Positions 7,813-16,878 are shown, counted from the stretch's first letter. The stretch: 64,000 nt of DNA from JBBDIM01 sp040880405 (GCA_040880405.1 JBBDIM010000144.1:26999-90998); one strand, 5' to 3'. Numbers and translations: made by a program. Notes: a model not told the origin generated them from the letters alone.

Positions 7813-9582
7813 TTATTCCGACGCGGCGACCTTTGCGTCGCCGGTCTGATCTTCTTCGACCACCGGGTGCAGCGTCACCCGGTGGAACCGATAACGGCAG
7901 TCGTATGCGCCGAGAAACAGGCGATCCTCGCCCGGTGTTTTCCAGTAGTCGGAAAGGCTATACCGATCCGCCCCGCCGAGCGAGCGGATGATTTCCTGGC
8001 CGTCGACCGAAACCGTGACGATTTCCGGATGGACGGTGACCACAATCTGCGACATCCGCCCTTCGGCCAACAGCGGGCCGGTATAGGTGGTGGAGTTGCC
8101 GACGTTTTCGCCGTTGATGTTTTCCAGAGCCGATTGGGGACCAGCATTGCCTGCAGAGTAGTTGATTAACGCCAAGAATCGATGCTTGCCGGCGACCTGC
8201 CCTAGGTTTAAGGCGTTGGGTGGGTCGAGCGGCTCGGCGATGACCACCATCCGGTAACCTTGTGGCGGTGCCGCATAGGGGATTTCAAGCCGCGAACCGT
8301 ACCCCTTGGGAGATTGGAGGCGGCCATCCTCGATGGTCCACTCGCCGGTAGTCCAACATTTCTCCGGAGCGGCCAGCTTCAGTAGGTCGACCTCTTCGCC
8401 AAAGGTGATTTCCGCCAACGGATCGTCCGCCATCGCGGACTTGGCAGGTGCCAAGTCGGGCGACTCAGGCGGTGGCGTCGGGAAATCCCGTCGTCGCTCG
8501 CGGACCTGGAAGTAGCCCCACAGTTCGGTGGTGGCACCCGCTTCAGTTTCCGCCGTCACACGGTAACTGACAGGGGTAGCGGTTTGAAACTTGGGCAGCG
8601 GCGCGGATTCGGGTGGAGCGTCTAACACCTCAAGGTTCACCGTAGGGGCCGCAATCCAGGGACCGTGCAAACTGGTTTGGTACTCGACCAGCAGCTTGGT
8701 AACGGTCACATCCTCCGGCCAATCGAGCTTGAGGGAAATCTCCTCACCGGGCTTGGGCACCATTGGCTCGGGGATCGCTCGGAACTTGCTGAAGAGCTGC
8801 GTCTCCGCGTCTTTTACGGCCTCGCCTGGCTCCCAGCCGAGCCGGGCCTTTTGGTCGTTATCGAGCCATGATTCGCTGATCCAACCCTTGTATTGGCCTA
8901 GGCTCATCACCGAACCGTTGCCCGGTTCGGGGTGCGGCAGCCCAACCGTGTGTCCGCAGCCTTCGTGATATACCACACAGTCGCTCCCACGGTACGGAAC
9001 CCGCCAACCATCGGCACTGACCAACCCCCAGCCTTTCCCCTCACGAGAAAGAAAGGTGGCTCGCGCACCGCCCGATTCCGCGCCGGGGAAATGTTCGCCG
9101 CTGTTGTAGTTACCTTCGAAGGCGAACCCCTCGCCATCCGGTTTTACGCGGTAAAAGTCGTCCAAGGGACGCCAGTTCATGTCGCTCATGACCAGCAGAA
9201 TCGGGAAGGCCTCGCTTTTTTCCTGGGCGAACTTTAGCCGACGATCGGTCTCGCGCAAGGTTTGGAAAAAGGTGAAGTTGCCGTCGCCGGCGCGGAGCTC
9301 GGCAGTGCTCTTCTCGGAAATTAATGGCTCCTCGCGGACGATCGTCTTGAGCGTGGATTGCCCTTGGAATTCCCGATGGTGAAACAGTTCTAGCCGCTCG
9401 GCATAGTAGTCGATCCGCCGCCGCCAATCGCCGATCAGCGTGCGATCGTTCGGAACGTAGTAGACGAGGGTGACCTCGATGTTGTCGAGTGAGTGACGTT
9501 CGTCCCAGGTGTTGGTGCCGGCCTGGGTCTCGGAAATCAATAGTGTGACAGACAACAACCAAAGCAATAGCAAACGTTTCAC
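7813..9582 (-). CDS. Secreted putative metallopeptidase with HExxGHxxGxxH motif and LamG-like C-terminal domain
   Basis: A 589-residue exported protein with a signal peptide at residues 1-21 (MKRLLLLWLLSVTLL). The central part has HEGCGHTVGLPH at residues 206-217. Compared with the metzincin pattern HExxHxxGxxH it has one extra residue between HE and the second His; HExxGH itself is the spacing known from M49 peptidases (HELLGH). A downstream SVMSLGQ around Met226 could be a Met-turn. After a beta-rich linker with Pro-rich PTPPPESPDLAPA, residues of about 390-575 look like a LamG/concanavalin-type beta sandwich (GEWTIEDGRLQSP and VSVDGQEIIRS), as in planctomycete DUF1080-like proteins. Peptidase activity is inferred; alternatively it is an inactive zincin fold. 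It is an isolated gene. Confidence 0.85.
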   Translation of the reverse strand: MKRLLLLWLLSVTLLISETQAGTNTWDERHSLDNIEVTLVYYVPNDRTLIGDWRRRIDYYAERLELFHHREFQGQSTLKTIVREEPLISEKSTAELRAGDGNFTFFQTLRETDRRLKFAQEKSEAFPILLVMSDMNWRPLDDFYRVKPDGEGFAFEGNYNSGEHFPGAESGGARATFLSREGKGWGLVSADGWRVPYRGSDCVVYHEGCGHTVGLPHPEPGNGSVMSLGQYKGWISESWLDNDQKARLGWEPGEAVKDAETQLFSKFRAIPEPMVPKPGEEISLKLDWPEDVTVTKLLVEYQTSLHGPWIAAPTVNLEVLDAPPESAPLPKFQTATPVSYRVTAETEAGATTELWGYFQVRERRRDFPTPPPESPDLAPAKSAMADDPLAEITFGEEVDLLKLAAPEKCWTTGEWTIEDGRLQSPKGYGSRLEIPYAAPPQGYRMVVIAEPLDPPNALNLGQVAGKHRFLALINYSAGNAGPQSALENINGENVGNSTTYTGPLLAEGRMSQIVVTVHPEIVTVSVDGQEIIRSLGGADRYSLSDYWKTPGEDRLFLGAYDCRYRFHRVTLHPVVEEDQTGDAKVAASE

Positions 9583-9736
9583 GTCGAGATACCTCGGAAA
9601 ACAGCAAAGGAAACCGGTGGGGTGTCCGCTTCACAGTAACCCGAGTCTCGGTCGGCAAACAACCTATGCCGGTTAGATACGTCGAATTTGGTTCAAAAAT
9701 GAAATTGGTGGCGTGACAAATGAGAAATGTTTCGCT

Positions 9737-10165
9737 TCAGATGTAAAACATCTCTTGAGAAGTTCGACCCACTTGCTGCGCCAAAGTTTCTAGGGTTACC
9801 TGCCGCAGAATCGTTAGCCGCGACTCGGCGATCTCGTTCCAGACACGCCCCAGGGCGTTGGCTGTAGGGGTGGGCCGGGCCAAGGCCGAGGATGCCTCAC
9901 CGGCGTTTCCTTCTACCACCGCTACGATATCGGCCAGGGTGATATTGGCCGGATGCTCGACCAGACGATATCCGCCGCTCGCGCCCCGAGTACTGGTAAC
10001 CAACCCGGCTGCCTTCAACTGCGACATGATCTGCACTAGGAATTGCTGCGGGATGCCTTGCGAGGTGGCGATGTCCCGCAGGCGGGCTGGCTGCTCACTC
10101 TGATAGCGAGCGGCCAGTTCCACCATGGCGATCGAGGCGTACTCGGTTTTGGCCGAGACATTCAT
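9737..10165 (-). CDS. Rrf2 family transcriptional regulator
   Basis: A 142-residue Rrf2-type winged-helix regulator: MNVSAKTEYASIAMVELA at the N-terminus, the recognition helix region QFLVQIMSQLKAAGLV and the wing STRGASGGYRLV, all typical of the family. The three cysteines that bind an iron-sulphur cluster in IscR and NsrR are absent, so it resembles the non-FeS branch such as CymR, which senses cysteine supply. It lies downstream of cysH on the same strand, and a dyad sits in the cysH promoter region, so control of sulphate assimilation is the most plausible role. This link is inferred from context. Confidence 0.92.
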   Translation of the reverse strand: MNVSAKTEYASIAMVELAARYQSEQPARLRDIATSQGIPQQFLVQIMSQLKAAGLVTSTRGASGGYRLVEHPANITLADIVAVVEGNAGEASSALARPTPTANALGRVWNEIAESRLTILRQVTLETLAQQVGRTSQEMFYI

Positions 10166-10259
10166 AAGTGCGTTATCCGGGTTAATTGACCTTGGGTTGA
10201 AGGTCGGCCGCTTTGGTTGTTGTTGATTGAGTTACCGTTGGAAAATCTACTCGCCCAAA

Positions 10260-10287
10260 CATGCCCACGTTGGAGGGCGTGGGCATG
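10260..10287. terminator. Hairpin between cysH and the Rrf2 gene
   Basis: CATGCCCACG at 10260-10269 and CGTGGGCATG at 10278-10287 form a perfect 10-bp stem with an 8-base loop. It lies about 55 bases after the cysH stop and before the Rrf2 gene, on the strand both genes use. There is no T-run, so it may attenuate or stabilise the cysH transcript rather than terminate it strictly. Confidence 0.5.
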
Positions 10288-10342
10288 GCACCCGATGACC
10301 GGTATGGTGCGTGGCCCCGGAAAACTTTCCCTGGCCGAAACC

Positions 10343-11176
10343 CTAGTCGTCCGAGAGGGTATGCAAACCGCATTCGGTTTTGCCGGTGCCGCTCCAGCGA
10401 CCGGCCCGCTCATCCTCACCCGCGAGCACCGCCCGCGTGCAGGGCCAGCAGCCGATGCTGGTGTAACCTTGGTCGTGCAGCACGTTGTAGGGGATCTCGT
10501 GTTCCAGGATCATTTGCCAAACCCACTTTTTGTCTTTGTTTGCCAAGGGGTTGAGCTTGACCAGACCAAACTTTTTGTCCCAACCGACGATCGCGGCCTT
10601 GGCGCGGTCGGGGCTTTGGTCGCGGCGGATCGCGCTGATCCACGCATCCATCCCTTGGGCGGCGCGTTTGAGCACGGTTAGCTTCCGATCGAAGCAACAC
10701 TGGGTGGGGTTCGACTGGTAGAGTGGTCCACCATGTTTGGCTTCGTACTGGGCGACTGTCAAATCAGGCTGCAGCAGTTCGACTTCAATGCCATATTTCG
10801 TGGCGATATTGTTCCGGACGTCCAGGGTTTCCTGGAACTGGTACCCGGTGTCGAGATTGAAGACCGGGGTTTTCGGCGCGACCTCGGCCAGCAGGTGGAG
10901 GATCACACATCCTTCAGGGCCGAAGGCGGTTCCCATGGTCATCTTGGTGCCGAATCGCTCGGCCCCCCAGCGGATGATTTCATCCGGCTCGGCACCCTCC
11001 AACGACTGCGAAGCCTCGGCAAGTTCCGCGAGGAACTCGGGCGTCGGCTCGGCTACCTGGGAGGGGGCCGGCTTGGCGGCTGCGGGCTGGGACTCGGTGT
11101 CCGCGGAGGTGGCGGGACCCATGGTCATGGCTGTAAACTCTTTGATAGACGTGGTTTGAGTCGCGGTTAGGCTCAT
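10343..11176 (-). CDS. cysH: Adenylylsulfate (APS) reductase, CysH
   Basis: A 277-residue phosphoadenylyl/adenylylsulfate reductase. It reduces APS (or PAPS) to sulphite with thioredoxin in assimilatory sulphate reduction. Motifs seen: FNLDTGYQFQET, the CC pair at residues 160-161 and CWPC at 243-246, which together bind a [4Fe-4S] cluster, and the catalytic Cys269 in KTECGLH near the C-terminus. The two cysteine pairs mark the APS-type enzyme rather than the cluster-free PAPS reductase. About 45 N-terminal residues are Ala/Pro-rich and not part of the fold; ATGs near residues 17 and 19 are possible later starts. The ATG at 11176 has AAGGA in front. No other sulphate genes are nearby; the Rrf2 regulator follows. 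Confidence 0.95.
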   Translation of the reverse strand: MSLTATQTTSIKEFTAMTMGPATSADTESQPAAAKPAPSQVAEPTPEFLAELAEASQSLEGAEPDEIIRWGAERFGTKMTMGTAFGPEGCVILHLLAEVAPKTPVFNLDTGYQFQETLDVRNNIATKYGIEVELLQPDLTVAQYEAKHGGPLYQSNPTQCCFDRKLTVLKRAAQGMDAWISAIRRDQSPDRAKAAIVGWDKKFGLVKLNPLANKDKKWVWQMILEHEIPYNVLHDQGYTSIGCWPCTRAVLAGEDERAGRWSGTGKTECGLHTLSDD

Positions 11177-11196
11177 TGCTGATTCCTTGACTACCT

Positions 11197-11234
11197 CTAT
11201 TGTTAACCATGCTGACCAACTTAGTCAACAATAG
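11197..11234 (-). promoter_or_regulatory. Dyad operator/promoter upstream of cysH
   Basis: CTATTGTT at 11197-11204 and AACAATAG at 11227-11234 are perfect inverted arms; extending inward, 10 of 11 positions pair. Read toward cysH, the interval holds TTGACT, a fair -35 box, and AACAAT about 18 bases later as a weak -10. An inner TGAC...GTCA dyad overlaps the -35. The position 20 bases upstream of the start codon and the Rrf2 regulator nearby suggest an Rrf2 operator. Confidence 0.6.
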
Positions 11235-11306
11235 GCTTGGATGCCAAGGGATTTCATCGGTTACAGTGGCATATCCGCTTCAATTGATTCCTGCGGAAGA
11301 GGGGGA

Positions 11307-12941
11307 CTACTTACTCGTTTGCCGTTCCAGAAATTCAATCATGGCGATCAACGCAAGCGCCGTTTGCGATTCCTCGTCGTTCACGAAGTTCGCCCCGGCC
11401 GCTTCGAGCCGCTCTTTGGTCTTTTGATAGCGGCAACGGGCCAAAATCGTAGCGGTTGGGTTCAATTGGCGAACATTCCGCACGATCGTAACCGAGGCCT
11501 CATCGACCGGCACGGCGACCAAAATCAGATTGGCGTGCGCGACCTCCGCCTCTTCCAGCACTTTTTTCTTGGTGGCGTCACCGGTTACGGTGCGAAATCC
11601 GAGCTGCTGCAAGGGGTAGGTGTTCACGGCGCTCAAGTCAATGAACCGGACCTCGACCCCCATGATTTCCAACCGGGAGGCGACCTGCCGGGCAATGGTC
11701 CCGATCCCGATGACCACCGCCTCTTTCACCGGGTCGCGAACCGCCATATCGGGCTCGGTTTGCTCTTCTTTCAGTTCAGGGCGGTCTCCGATCCGGTGCA
11801 AGGCGAAGCTAATCAGCCCCGGGGTGACAATCAGCGACGAGATCGCCAATACCAGCATCTGGTTGTACGCAGCCGGGTCGATCAGGCCATGGATCATGCC
11901 GGCGGATAGCAACAAGAAGCTGAGCTCGCCGATTTGTGACAGGCCGAGCCCCAGGTAGAGCGAACTCCGCCAAGGAAGCCCGGTTGCCCACAGGGCCACC
12001 GCGGCGGCCCCGGTTTTTAGGGCCAGAACCAGGGGAAATCCAAGGATCACCACCAGCGGGTTTTCAAGCAACAAGGGGATATTGAGCAAGCTACCGAGCG
12101 AGATGAAAAAGATGGCGGCGAATGACTCGCGAAAAGGGAGGACCAAGGCATCGATTTGATGGGTCAGGCGATTTCCCGAAAGAATCAGCCCCGCCCCAAA
12201 GGCCCCGAATGCCAGCGGCAAGCCACCCTCGTAGGCCCCAAAGCAAACACCAGCTAGGACTGCCAGCACGAACAGCACCATCAGTTCTCGGCTGCGGAGC
12301 CAGAGTAGCACTGGGACAAACAACTTTTGCACAATGATGGCCGAGACTGGGATCAACACCACAAACAACAGCGAAACCAGGGCCAACTTCCCCAGGGCCA
12401 CACCGCTTAAGTCGCCGGACCCAGCCAATACCGGTACCGCCAGCATCAGCGGAACGATTGCCATGTCTTGAAACAGCAAGATACTCACCGAGCGCAAGCC
12501 ACCGGGAGACGAAGCGACCCCACTCTCCTTCAAGGCCCGGAAGACTAGCACGGTGGAACTGAGCGCGACGCCGAAACCTAGGACGGTGGCCTGCTGCCAA
12601 CTGAGCCCGGCCACCAGAAAAACAGCCGCTGCGGGACCGGCGACCAGTCCCATTTGCAAGACCCCGCCGACAAACACGCGCCAGCCAAGGTGCTTGAGTT
12701 CCGCCAGCGACATTTCCATGCCGATGGAGAATAACAGGAACAACGCGCCGATCTCGGCCAGATGTTTCAGTTCGCGCTCACCGGTTGAAATCAACTGGAA
12801 ACCACCCTGCCCTACGACGGCCCCCACGATCAGGTAGCCGACAATGGTCGAGACTCGAATCCGCGTACAGATCGCCCCGGCCAGAAACCCGGCGATCAGA
12901 ATCACGATCAAGTCGATGGTGACGATTTCCAGATCATGCAA
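11307..12941 (-). CDS. Kef-type (CPA2) cation:proton antiporter with TrkA-N domain
   Basis: A monovalent cation:proton antiporter-2 family protein, about 544 residues. The N-terminal membrane domain has roughly twelve hydrophobic segments with the family signatures STIVGYLIVGAVVGQGG and LLFSIGMEMSLAELK. The C-terminal domain is a RCK/TrkA-N Rossmann fold: AVVIGIGTIARQVASRLE binds a nucleotide, followed by VTGDATKKKVLEEA. Family members exchange K+ or Na+ for protons and respond to nucleotides or glutathione. The frame is open to 13226, but the extra part runs through repeat sequence, so the TTG at 12941 (HDLEIVTIDLIVIL) is preferred; a GTG at 12995 is an alternative. No RBS settles this. Confidence 0.88.
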   Translation of the reverse strand: MHDLEIVTIDLIVILIAGFLAGAICTRIRVSTIVGYLIVGAVVGQGGFQLISTGERELKHLAEIGALFLLFSIGMEMSLAELKHLGWRVFVGGVLQMGLVAGPAAAVFLVAGLSWQQATVLGFGVALSSTVLVFRALKESGVASSPGGLRSVSILLFQDMAIVPLMLAVPVLAGSGDLSGVALGKLALVSLLFVVLIPVSAIIVQKLFVPVLLWLRSRELMVLFVLAVLAGVCFGAYEGGLPLAFGAFGAGLILSGNRLTHQIDALVLPFRESFAAIFFISLGSLLNIPLLLENPLVVILGFPLVLALKTGAAAVALWATGLPWRSSLYLGLGLSQIGELSFLLLSAGMIHGLIDPAAYNQMLVLAISSLIVTPGLISFALHRIGDRPELKEEQTEPDMAVRDPVKEAVVIGIGTIARQVASRLEIMGVEVRFIDLSAVNTYPLQQLGFRTVTGDATKKKVLEEAEVAHANLILVAVPVDEASVTIVRNVRQLNPTATILARCRYQKTKERLEAAGANFVNDEESQTALALIAMIEFLERQTSK

Positions 12942-13702
12942 GGGAGTGGTTCCCAGAAAAAATGCGACGGCTCCATCCTCAGTGGCGACGGCCACGAAGA
13001 CGTGAACCTGCCCGGTATAGTTGTAAAGGGTTGCAACCCTTTCGCGAATGACCCCTGTGCTGAAGCACCGGCGGAGACCGGCCTTCCGCCGCGTGGAATT
13101 CCTGGAAACGCAGGATGAGATCCAATCCGCGGAACTCCGATTGAAACGTGCTACGACAGCAGTTTTTAGCCACAGAGCACTCAGAGGACACAGAGGAGAG
13201 GGGTGATGCACCAGAAATCCTACCACCGGCGATCGACTCTCCTCTTCGCGCCTTTGTGGCTTTGCGAGAGATTTTTTTTAGCCACCGAGGTCACAGAGGC
13301 CACAGAGAAGTAACAGGGGATGAGGCTTGCCTGCGCTGCCACCTCCTTTCTTGTCCGTGTTCATCCGTGACCATCCGTGGCTAAATTTCTTACCTTCCCC
13401 GTCCCTCCTTATCCGTGCTCATCCGTGGCTAAATTAATTCGCGTGACTTGGGCCGGTAACGTCGTTTGAAAAGCAATGCGTTCCAACCGCTTCTCTCTGT
13501 GCCCTCTGAGTGCTCTGTGGCTAAATCCGTTTTCCGGAGAGGCTTCGGGTTCATTGCCGAGATGGAAGCTCCCGCATGTCGGGCGATCATTGTGAGATCA
13601 CGCCGCAGGGGCTAAACTGCAAGCCCGAATGGTGAGGGGCAAGTCCTGTCCCTCAATCCCCCGCACGGCTTATTTTCCTTCCCTGCATGCAATAGATTTC
13701 TC
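12942..13702. repeat. Intergenic region packed with dispersed repeats
   Basis: No gene is seen. CACAGAGG-type arms lie at 13163-13202, 13273-13310 and, inverted, 13491-13528. Between them, 13353-13389 and 13408-13436 contain another repeat type, TCATCCGTGGCTAAAT, preceded by further ATCCGTG units. The outer arms pair as a long inverted repeat (TTTAGCCACAGAGCACTCAG against CTGAGTGCTCTGTGGCTAAA), enclosing about 290 bp. The rhaB promoter must be in the last 170 bp, where no clear boxes are seen. Confidence 0.8.
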
Positions 13703-15199
13703 ATGGCACACAAAACCTACTTGGCGGTCGACCTGGGGGCTTCCAGCGGCCGAGTTTTAGGCGGACAGTTCGATTCCGGAAAACTGCGGCTGGAAGAGTT
13801 GCATCGGTTCGATAATGGGCCGGTGAATATGGGCGGCCACTTGCACTGGGATATCCCTCGGCTGTGGCAAAACGTCGTCGATGGCCTCCGCGGTGCGGGG
13901 CACAAGTTTAGCGGCGCGGTGACCTCCATCGGGGTCGATACCTGGGGGGTCGATTTCGCCTTGTTGGGCCGTAACGACGAACTGCTGGGGAACCCTTACC
14001 ATTACCGCGACCAGCGGACCGACGGCATCATGGCCTCCGCGCTGGAGCAGGTCTCGCGGGAAGAGATCTTCGCCGAGTCGGGCCTGCAGTTCATGGAGAT
14101 TAACACCCTCTACCAACTGATCGCGATGCGACGGGCCAACAGCTCGCTGCTGGCAGCGGCCGAGCGGATGCTGCTCGTTCCGGACCTGTTCCACTGGCTC
14201 TTGACCGGTGAAAAGAGTAACGAACTGACCAACGCCACCACCACGCAGCTCTTCAACCCGCAGACTGGGACTTGGTCGAAGCGGTTGATGGAAGCGTTCG
14301 ACTTGCCGAGTGGAATCTTCCAGGATATCGTCCCCGCCGGGACCAATTTGGGCCGCCTGCGGACCAGTGTCGTGGAAGCGACCGGCCTGGCGACTGCCGA
14401 AGTGGTGTTGCCGGGCACCCACGATACGGCCAGCGCCGTGGCGGCTGTGCCCGCCGCGAGCCGGGCCGGGGAGATGCCTGACTGGTGCTATATCTCCAGC
14501 GGGACCTGGTCTTTGATGGGGGTCGAGACGCCTCGCCCGATTGTGAGCGAGCAATGCGCGGCGTTTAACTTCACCAACGAAGGGGGCATTGAGGGGACGA
14601 CGCGGCTCCTGAAGAACATCGCCGGACTTTGGCTGGTGCAGGAATGTCGGCGGATGTGGAAACTGCGGGGGCATGAGTATGGCTGGTCCGATTTGACTCG
14701 GATGTCGCAAGAGTCCTCCCCCTTGGCGTCGTTCATCGATCCGGACCATCCCGCCTTCGTCGCCCCGAAGGATATGACCACCGAGATCCAGGGCTTTTGC
14801 TCGCAAACCGGTCAGACGGTTCCGCAAAGCGAGGGAGCGATCATCCGCTGCGCGTTGGAAAGCCTGGCGATGCGGTACCGGAAGGTTCACCGGATGTTGC
14901 AAGAACTGACCGGGCAGGCGTTGAAGACAATCCACATTGTCGGTGGCGGCACGCAAAACCAACTGCTATGTCAAATGACCGCCGATGCCTGCAACTGCCA
15001 CGTCGTGGCCGGGCCGGTCGAGGCGACCGCGATTGGGAACCTGATGGTCCAGTCGATGGCGGCGGGGGATGTCGGTAGTTTGGCCGAGGCTCGGGAAGTG
15101 GTTCGGAATAGTTTCCCGGTGGCGGAGTTCACACCGAGAAACCCAATCATGTGGGACGACGCTTTCCAGCGCTATGAGAAGGTCACCGGGGCGGTTTAG
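13703..15199 (+). CDS. rhaB: Rhamnulokinase (FGGY family)
   Basis: A 498-residue FGGY carbohydrate kinase most like rhamnulokinase, which phosphorylates L-rhamnulose to rhamnulose 1-phosphate. Seen: the N-terminal phosphate loop YLAVDLGASSGRVL, the substrate-binding region SIGVDTWGVDFALL with YHYRDQRTDG (DxR motif), GTHDTASAVAAVP, and the C-terminal ATP-binding IHIVGGGTQNQLLCQMTADA. The DLGASSGR and WGVDFALL stretches favour rhamnulose over xylulose or glycerol. A Gfo/Idh/MocA oxidoreductase follows after 141 bases in the same direction, suggesting a small sugar-degradation unit; no aldolase or isomerase lies within the window. Confidence 0.93.
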   Translation: MAHKTYLAVDLGASSGRVLGGQFDSGKLRLEELHRFDNGPVNMGGHLHWDIPRLWQNVVDGLRGAGHKFSGAVTSIGVDTWGVDFALLGRNDELLGNPYHYRDQRTDGIMASALEQVSREEIFAESGLQFMEINTLYQLIAMRRANSSLLAAAERMLLVPDLFHWLLTGEKSNELTNATTTQLFNPQTGTWSKRLMEAFDLPSGIFQDIVPAGTNLGRLRTSVVEATGLATAEVVLPGTHDTASAVAAVPAASRAGEMPDWCYISSGTWSLMGVETPRPIVSEQCAAFNFTNEGGIEGTTRLLKNIAGLWLVQECRRMWKLRGHEYGWSDLTRMSQESSPLASFIDPDHPAFVAPKDMTTEIQGFCSQTGQTVPQSEGAIIRCALESLAMRYRKVHRMLQELTGQALKTIHIVGGGTQNQLLCQMTADACNCHVVAGPVEATAIGNLMVQSMAAGDVGSLAEAREVVRNSFPVAEFTPRNPIMWDDAFQRYEKVTGAV

Positions 15200-15340
15200 G
15201 GGGTGACTGCTCGCGTTTCTTCCCACTCGGACTGCTGTTGATTCCCCCGTATTCCGATTAAGATAGCCCGATTGCACGAGGGATATTCATTTAAGAGTCA
15301 TGCGCCCACGCGGCGCGAAAACCAATGGAGTTGTGAGCCA

Positions 15341-16384
15341 ATGGCAAAGGTCGGAGTGGTCGGCATCGGATTCATGGGGTGGATTCATTATCTGGCATAC
15401 AAAAAGGTCCGCGGTCTGGACCTAGCGGCCATTCACACCCGTAGTCCCAAGAAGCTGCAAGGGGATTGGCGGGGCATTAAGGGGAACTTCGGCCCGCCAG
15501 GCGAAGTGGTGAACCTCAAGAATATCGCGGCGCACGAAACCTACGAAGCGATGTTGGCGGACGACTCGCTCGACCTGATCGATATTTGCCTCGCACCGAA
15601 CCAGCATTTCGAATTCGCGCTGGCCGCCCTCAAGGCGGGCAAACACGTGCTGATCGAAAAACCGATCACGCTGGAAGTCTCTCAAGCGAAGAAGCTTCAG
15701 CAAGAGGCCGCCAAGCGAAGCTTACAACTGCTGACCGCCCACGTGTTACCTTTCTTCGTCGAGTTCAACTACTTGCTGAAGGTCGCTCGTGAAGGGAAGT
15801 TCGGCAAGCTGCTGGGTGGCAACTTCCGTCGGGTGATCAGCAATCCGACCTGGATTCCCGATTTCTTTGATCCGGACAAGGTTGGTGGGCCGCTGTTGGA
15901 TCTACACATTCACGATGCCCATTTCATCCGGCTGCTATTTGGCATGCCGGAGGGTGTCAGTAGTGTGGGACGGATGCGGGGCGAGGTGGTGGAATACTGC
16001 ACCACGCAGTTCGAATATCCCACGGAAAACTACGCGGTGACCGCAACCACCGGCGTCTTGAATCAGCCGGCCCGGGCATTCGCCCATGGATTCGAGGTCC
16101 ACTTCGAACAGGCAACGGTGATGTTCGATTTCGCGGTGATCGACGATGAGCCAAGGTTGATCATGCCGCTCACGGTGATGCCGGCCAAGGGGAAATCGAA
16201 GGTCCCGAAGCTGAAGTCGGGCGATCCAGTCGACGCTTTTGTCCAGGAACTCAAAGAGGTAAACGCCTCGCTGGAAAGTGGCCAGACCTCCGATATTCTC
16301 GGGGGTGATTTGGCGGTCGACGCCTTGGTGCTCTGCCACAAGCAGGCGGAGTCGGTGGCCAAGGGGAAGCGAGTGAAGGTGTAG
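15341..16384 (+). CDS. Gfo/Idh/MocA family oxidoreductase
   Basis: A 347-residue NAD(P)-dependent dehydrogenase. The N-terminal Rossmann domain starts MAKVGVVGIGFMGWIHYLA with the GxGxxG loop. EKPITLEVSQAKKL holds the conserved Lys of the family's EKP motif, and GGPLLDLHIHDAHFIRLLFG carries the conserved Asp/His pair of the active site. Family members oxidise or epimerise sugars and inositols; the substrate cannot be told from sequence alone. The neighbouring rhamnulokinase suggests a deoxy sugar. The frame is open from 15272, but the ATG at 15341 aligns with the family start. Confidence 0.93.
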   Translation: MAKVGVVGIGFMGWIHYLAYKKVRGLDLAAIHTRSPKKLQGDWRGIKGNFGPPGEVVNLKNIAAHETYEAMLADDSLDLIDICLAPNQHFEFALAALKAGKHVLIEKPITLEVSQAKKLQQEAAKRSLQLLTAHVLPFFVEFNYLLKVAREGKFGKLLGGNFRRVISNPTWIPDFFDPDKVGGPLLDLHIHDAHFIRLLFGMPEGVSSVGRMRGEVVEYCTTQFEYPTENYAVTATTGVLNQPARAFAHGFEVHFEQATVMFDFAVIDDEPRLIMPLTVMPAKGKSKVPKLKSGDPVDAFVQELKEVNASLESGQTSDILGGDLAVDALVLCHKQAESVAKGKRVKV

Positions 16385-16572
16385 CCCACCCAAGTTCTCC
16401 GCTGCTCCGCAGGACCCATTTATCGGAATAAACGGCCGATTCGACGTCGCGGGCTTTCCTGGGGTGGTCTTTTATTGGCCCTCAACCCACTCGCTTGGTG
16501 AGACTCGCCGTAAAGTTTCGTGTGACGGGCGCAATCGCCGCTCGTATGGCATGAAATCGAAGCGAGCGGAGA

Positions 16573-16878
16573 GTGGCGATGATCACGGCATCGAGCATCC
16601 AAGTGATGATGGTCTTTCTGGGGCTGGTCACCATCGGATGTCACCTTTGGTTGGTGGGCAAGATGTTTCAGAATGGAGACATCGGCTGGGCCATCTTCGG
16701 GCTGGTGGGAATCCCTATCTGCGGACTCGGGTATCTCAGCACCTTCATCCTAGGGTGGATTAACAATTCCCGCTACGGCGTTGAGAATGTGGTGGTGACT
16801 TACACGATCGCTATGGTCATGCAATTCGTCCTACTCGGCTTTTTGATCGGAATGGATCCGGAGTCGCTTCGATCGTAG
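16573..16878 (+). CDS. Small membrane protein, paralogue A
   Basis: A protein of 101 residues starting at GTG 16573, or two residues shorter from ATG 16579, with three hydrophobic segments. The central stretch KMFQNGDIGWAIFGLV is followed by PICGLGYLSTFILGWINNSRYG. The same pattern recurs in the next gene (KIFQSGDTTMGIICLV, LCGLGGLITFVMGWVKRDQYG), so the two are tandem paralogues. No function is recognised. The arrangement looks like a widespread type of small three-helix planctomycete membrane protein, but I cannot name a family. Confidence 0.75.
   Translation: MAMITASSIQVMMVFLGLVTIGCHLWLVGKMFQNGDIGWAIFGLVGIPICGLGYLSTFILGWINNSRYGVENVVVTYTIAMVMQFVLLGFLIGMDPESLRS

Noticed and set aside
12942..13226. 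Extended N-terminus of the antiporter
   Set aside because: It would begin in a dispersed repeat and add about 95 residues without similarity to the family, which starts close to the first membrane helix.
13757..14962. Long antisense open frame of about 400 codons
   Set aside because: It lies entirely inside rhaB on the opposite strand. rhaB has all family motifs, and the antisense translation shows no recognisable fold, so it is a codon-bias shadow.
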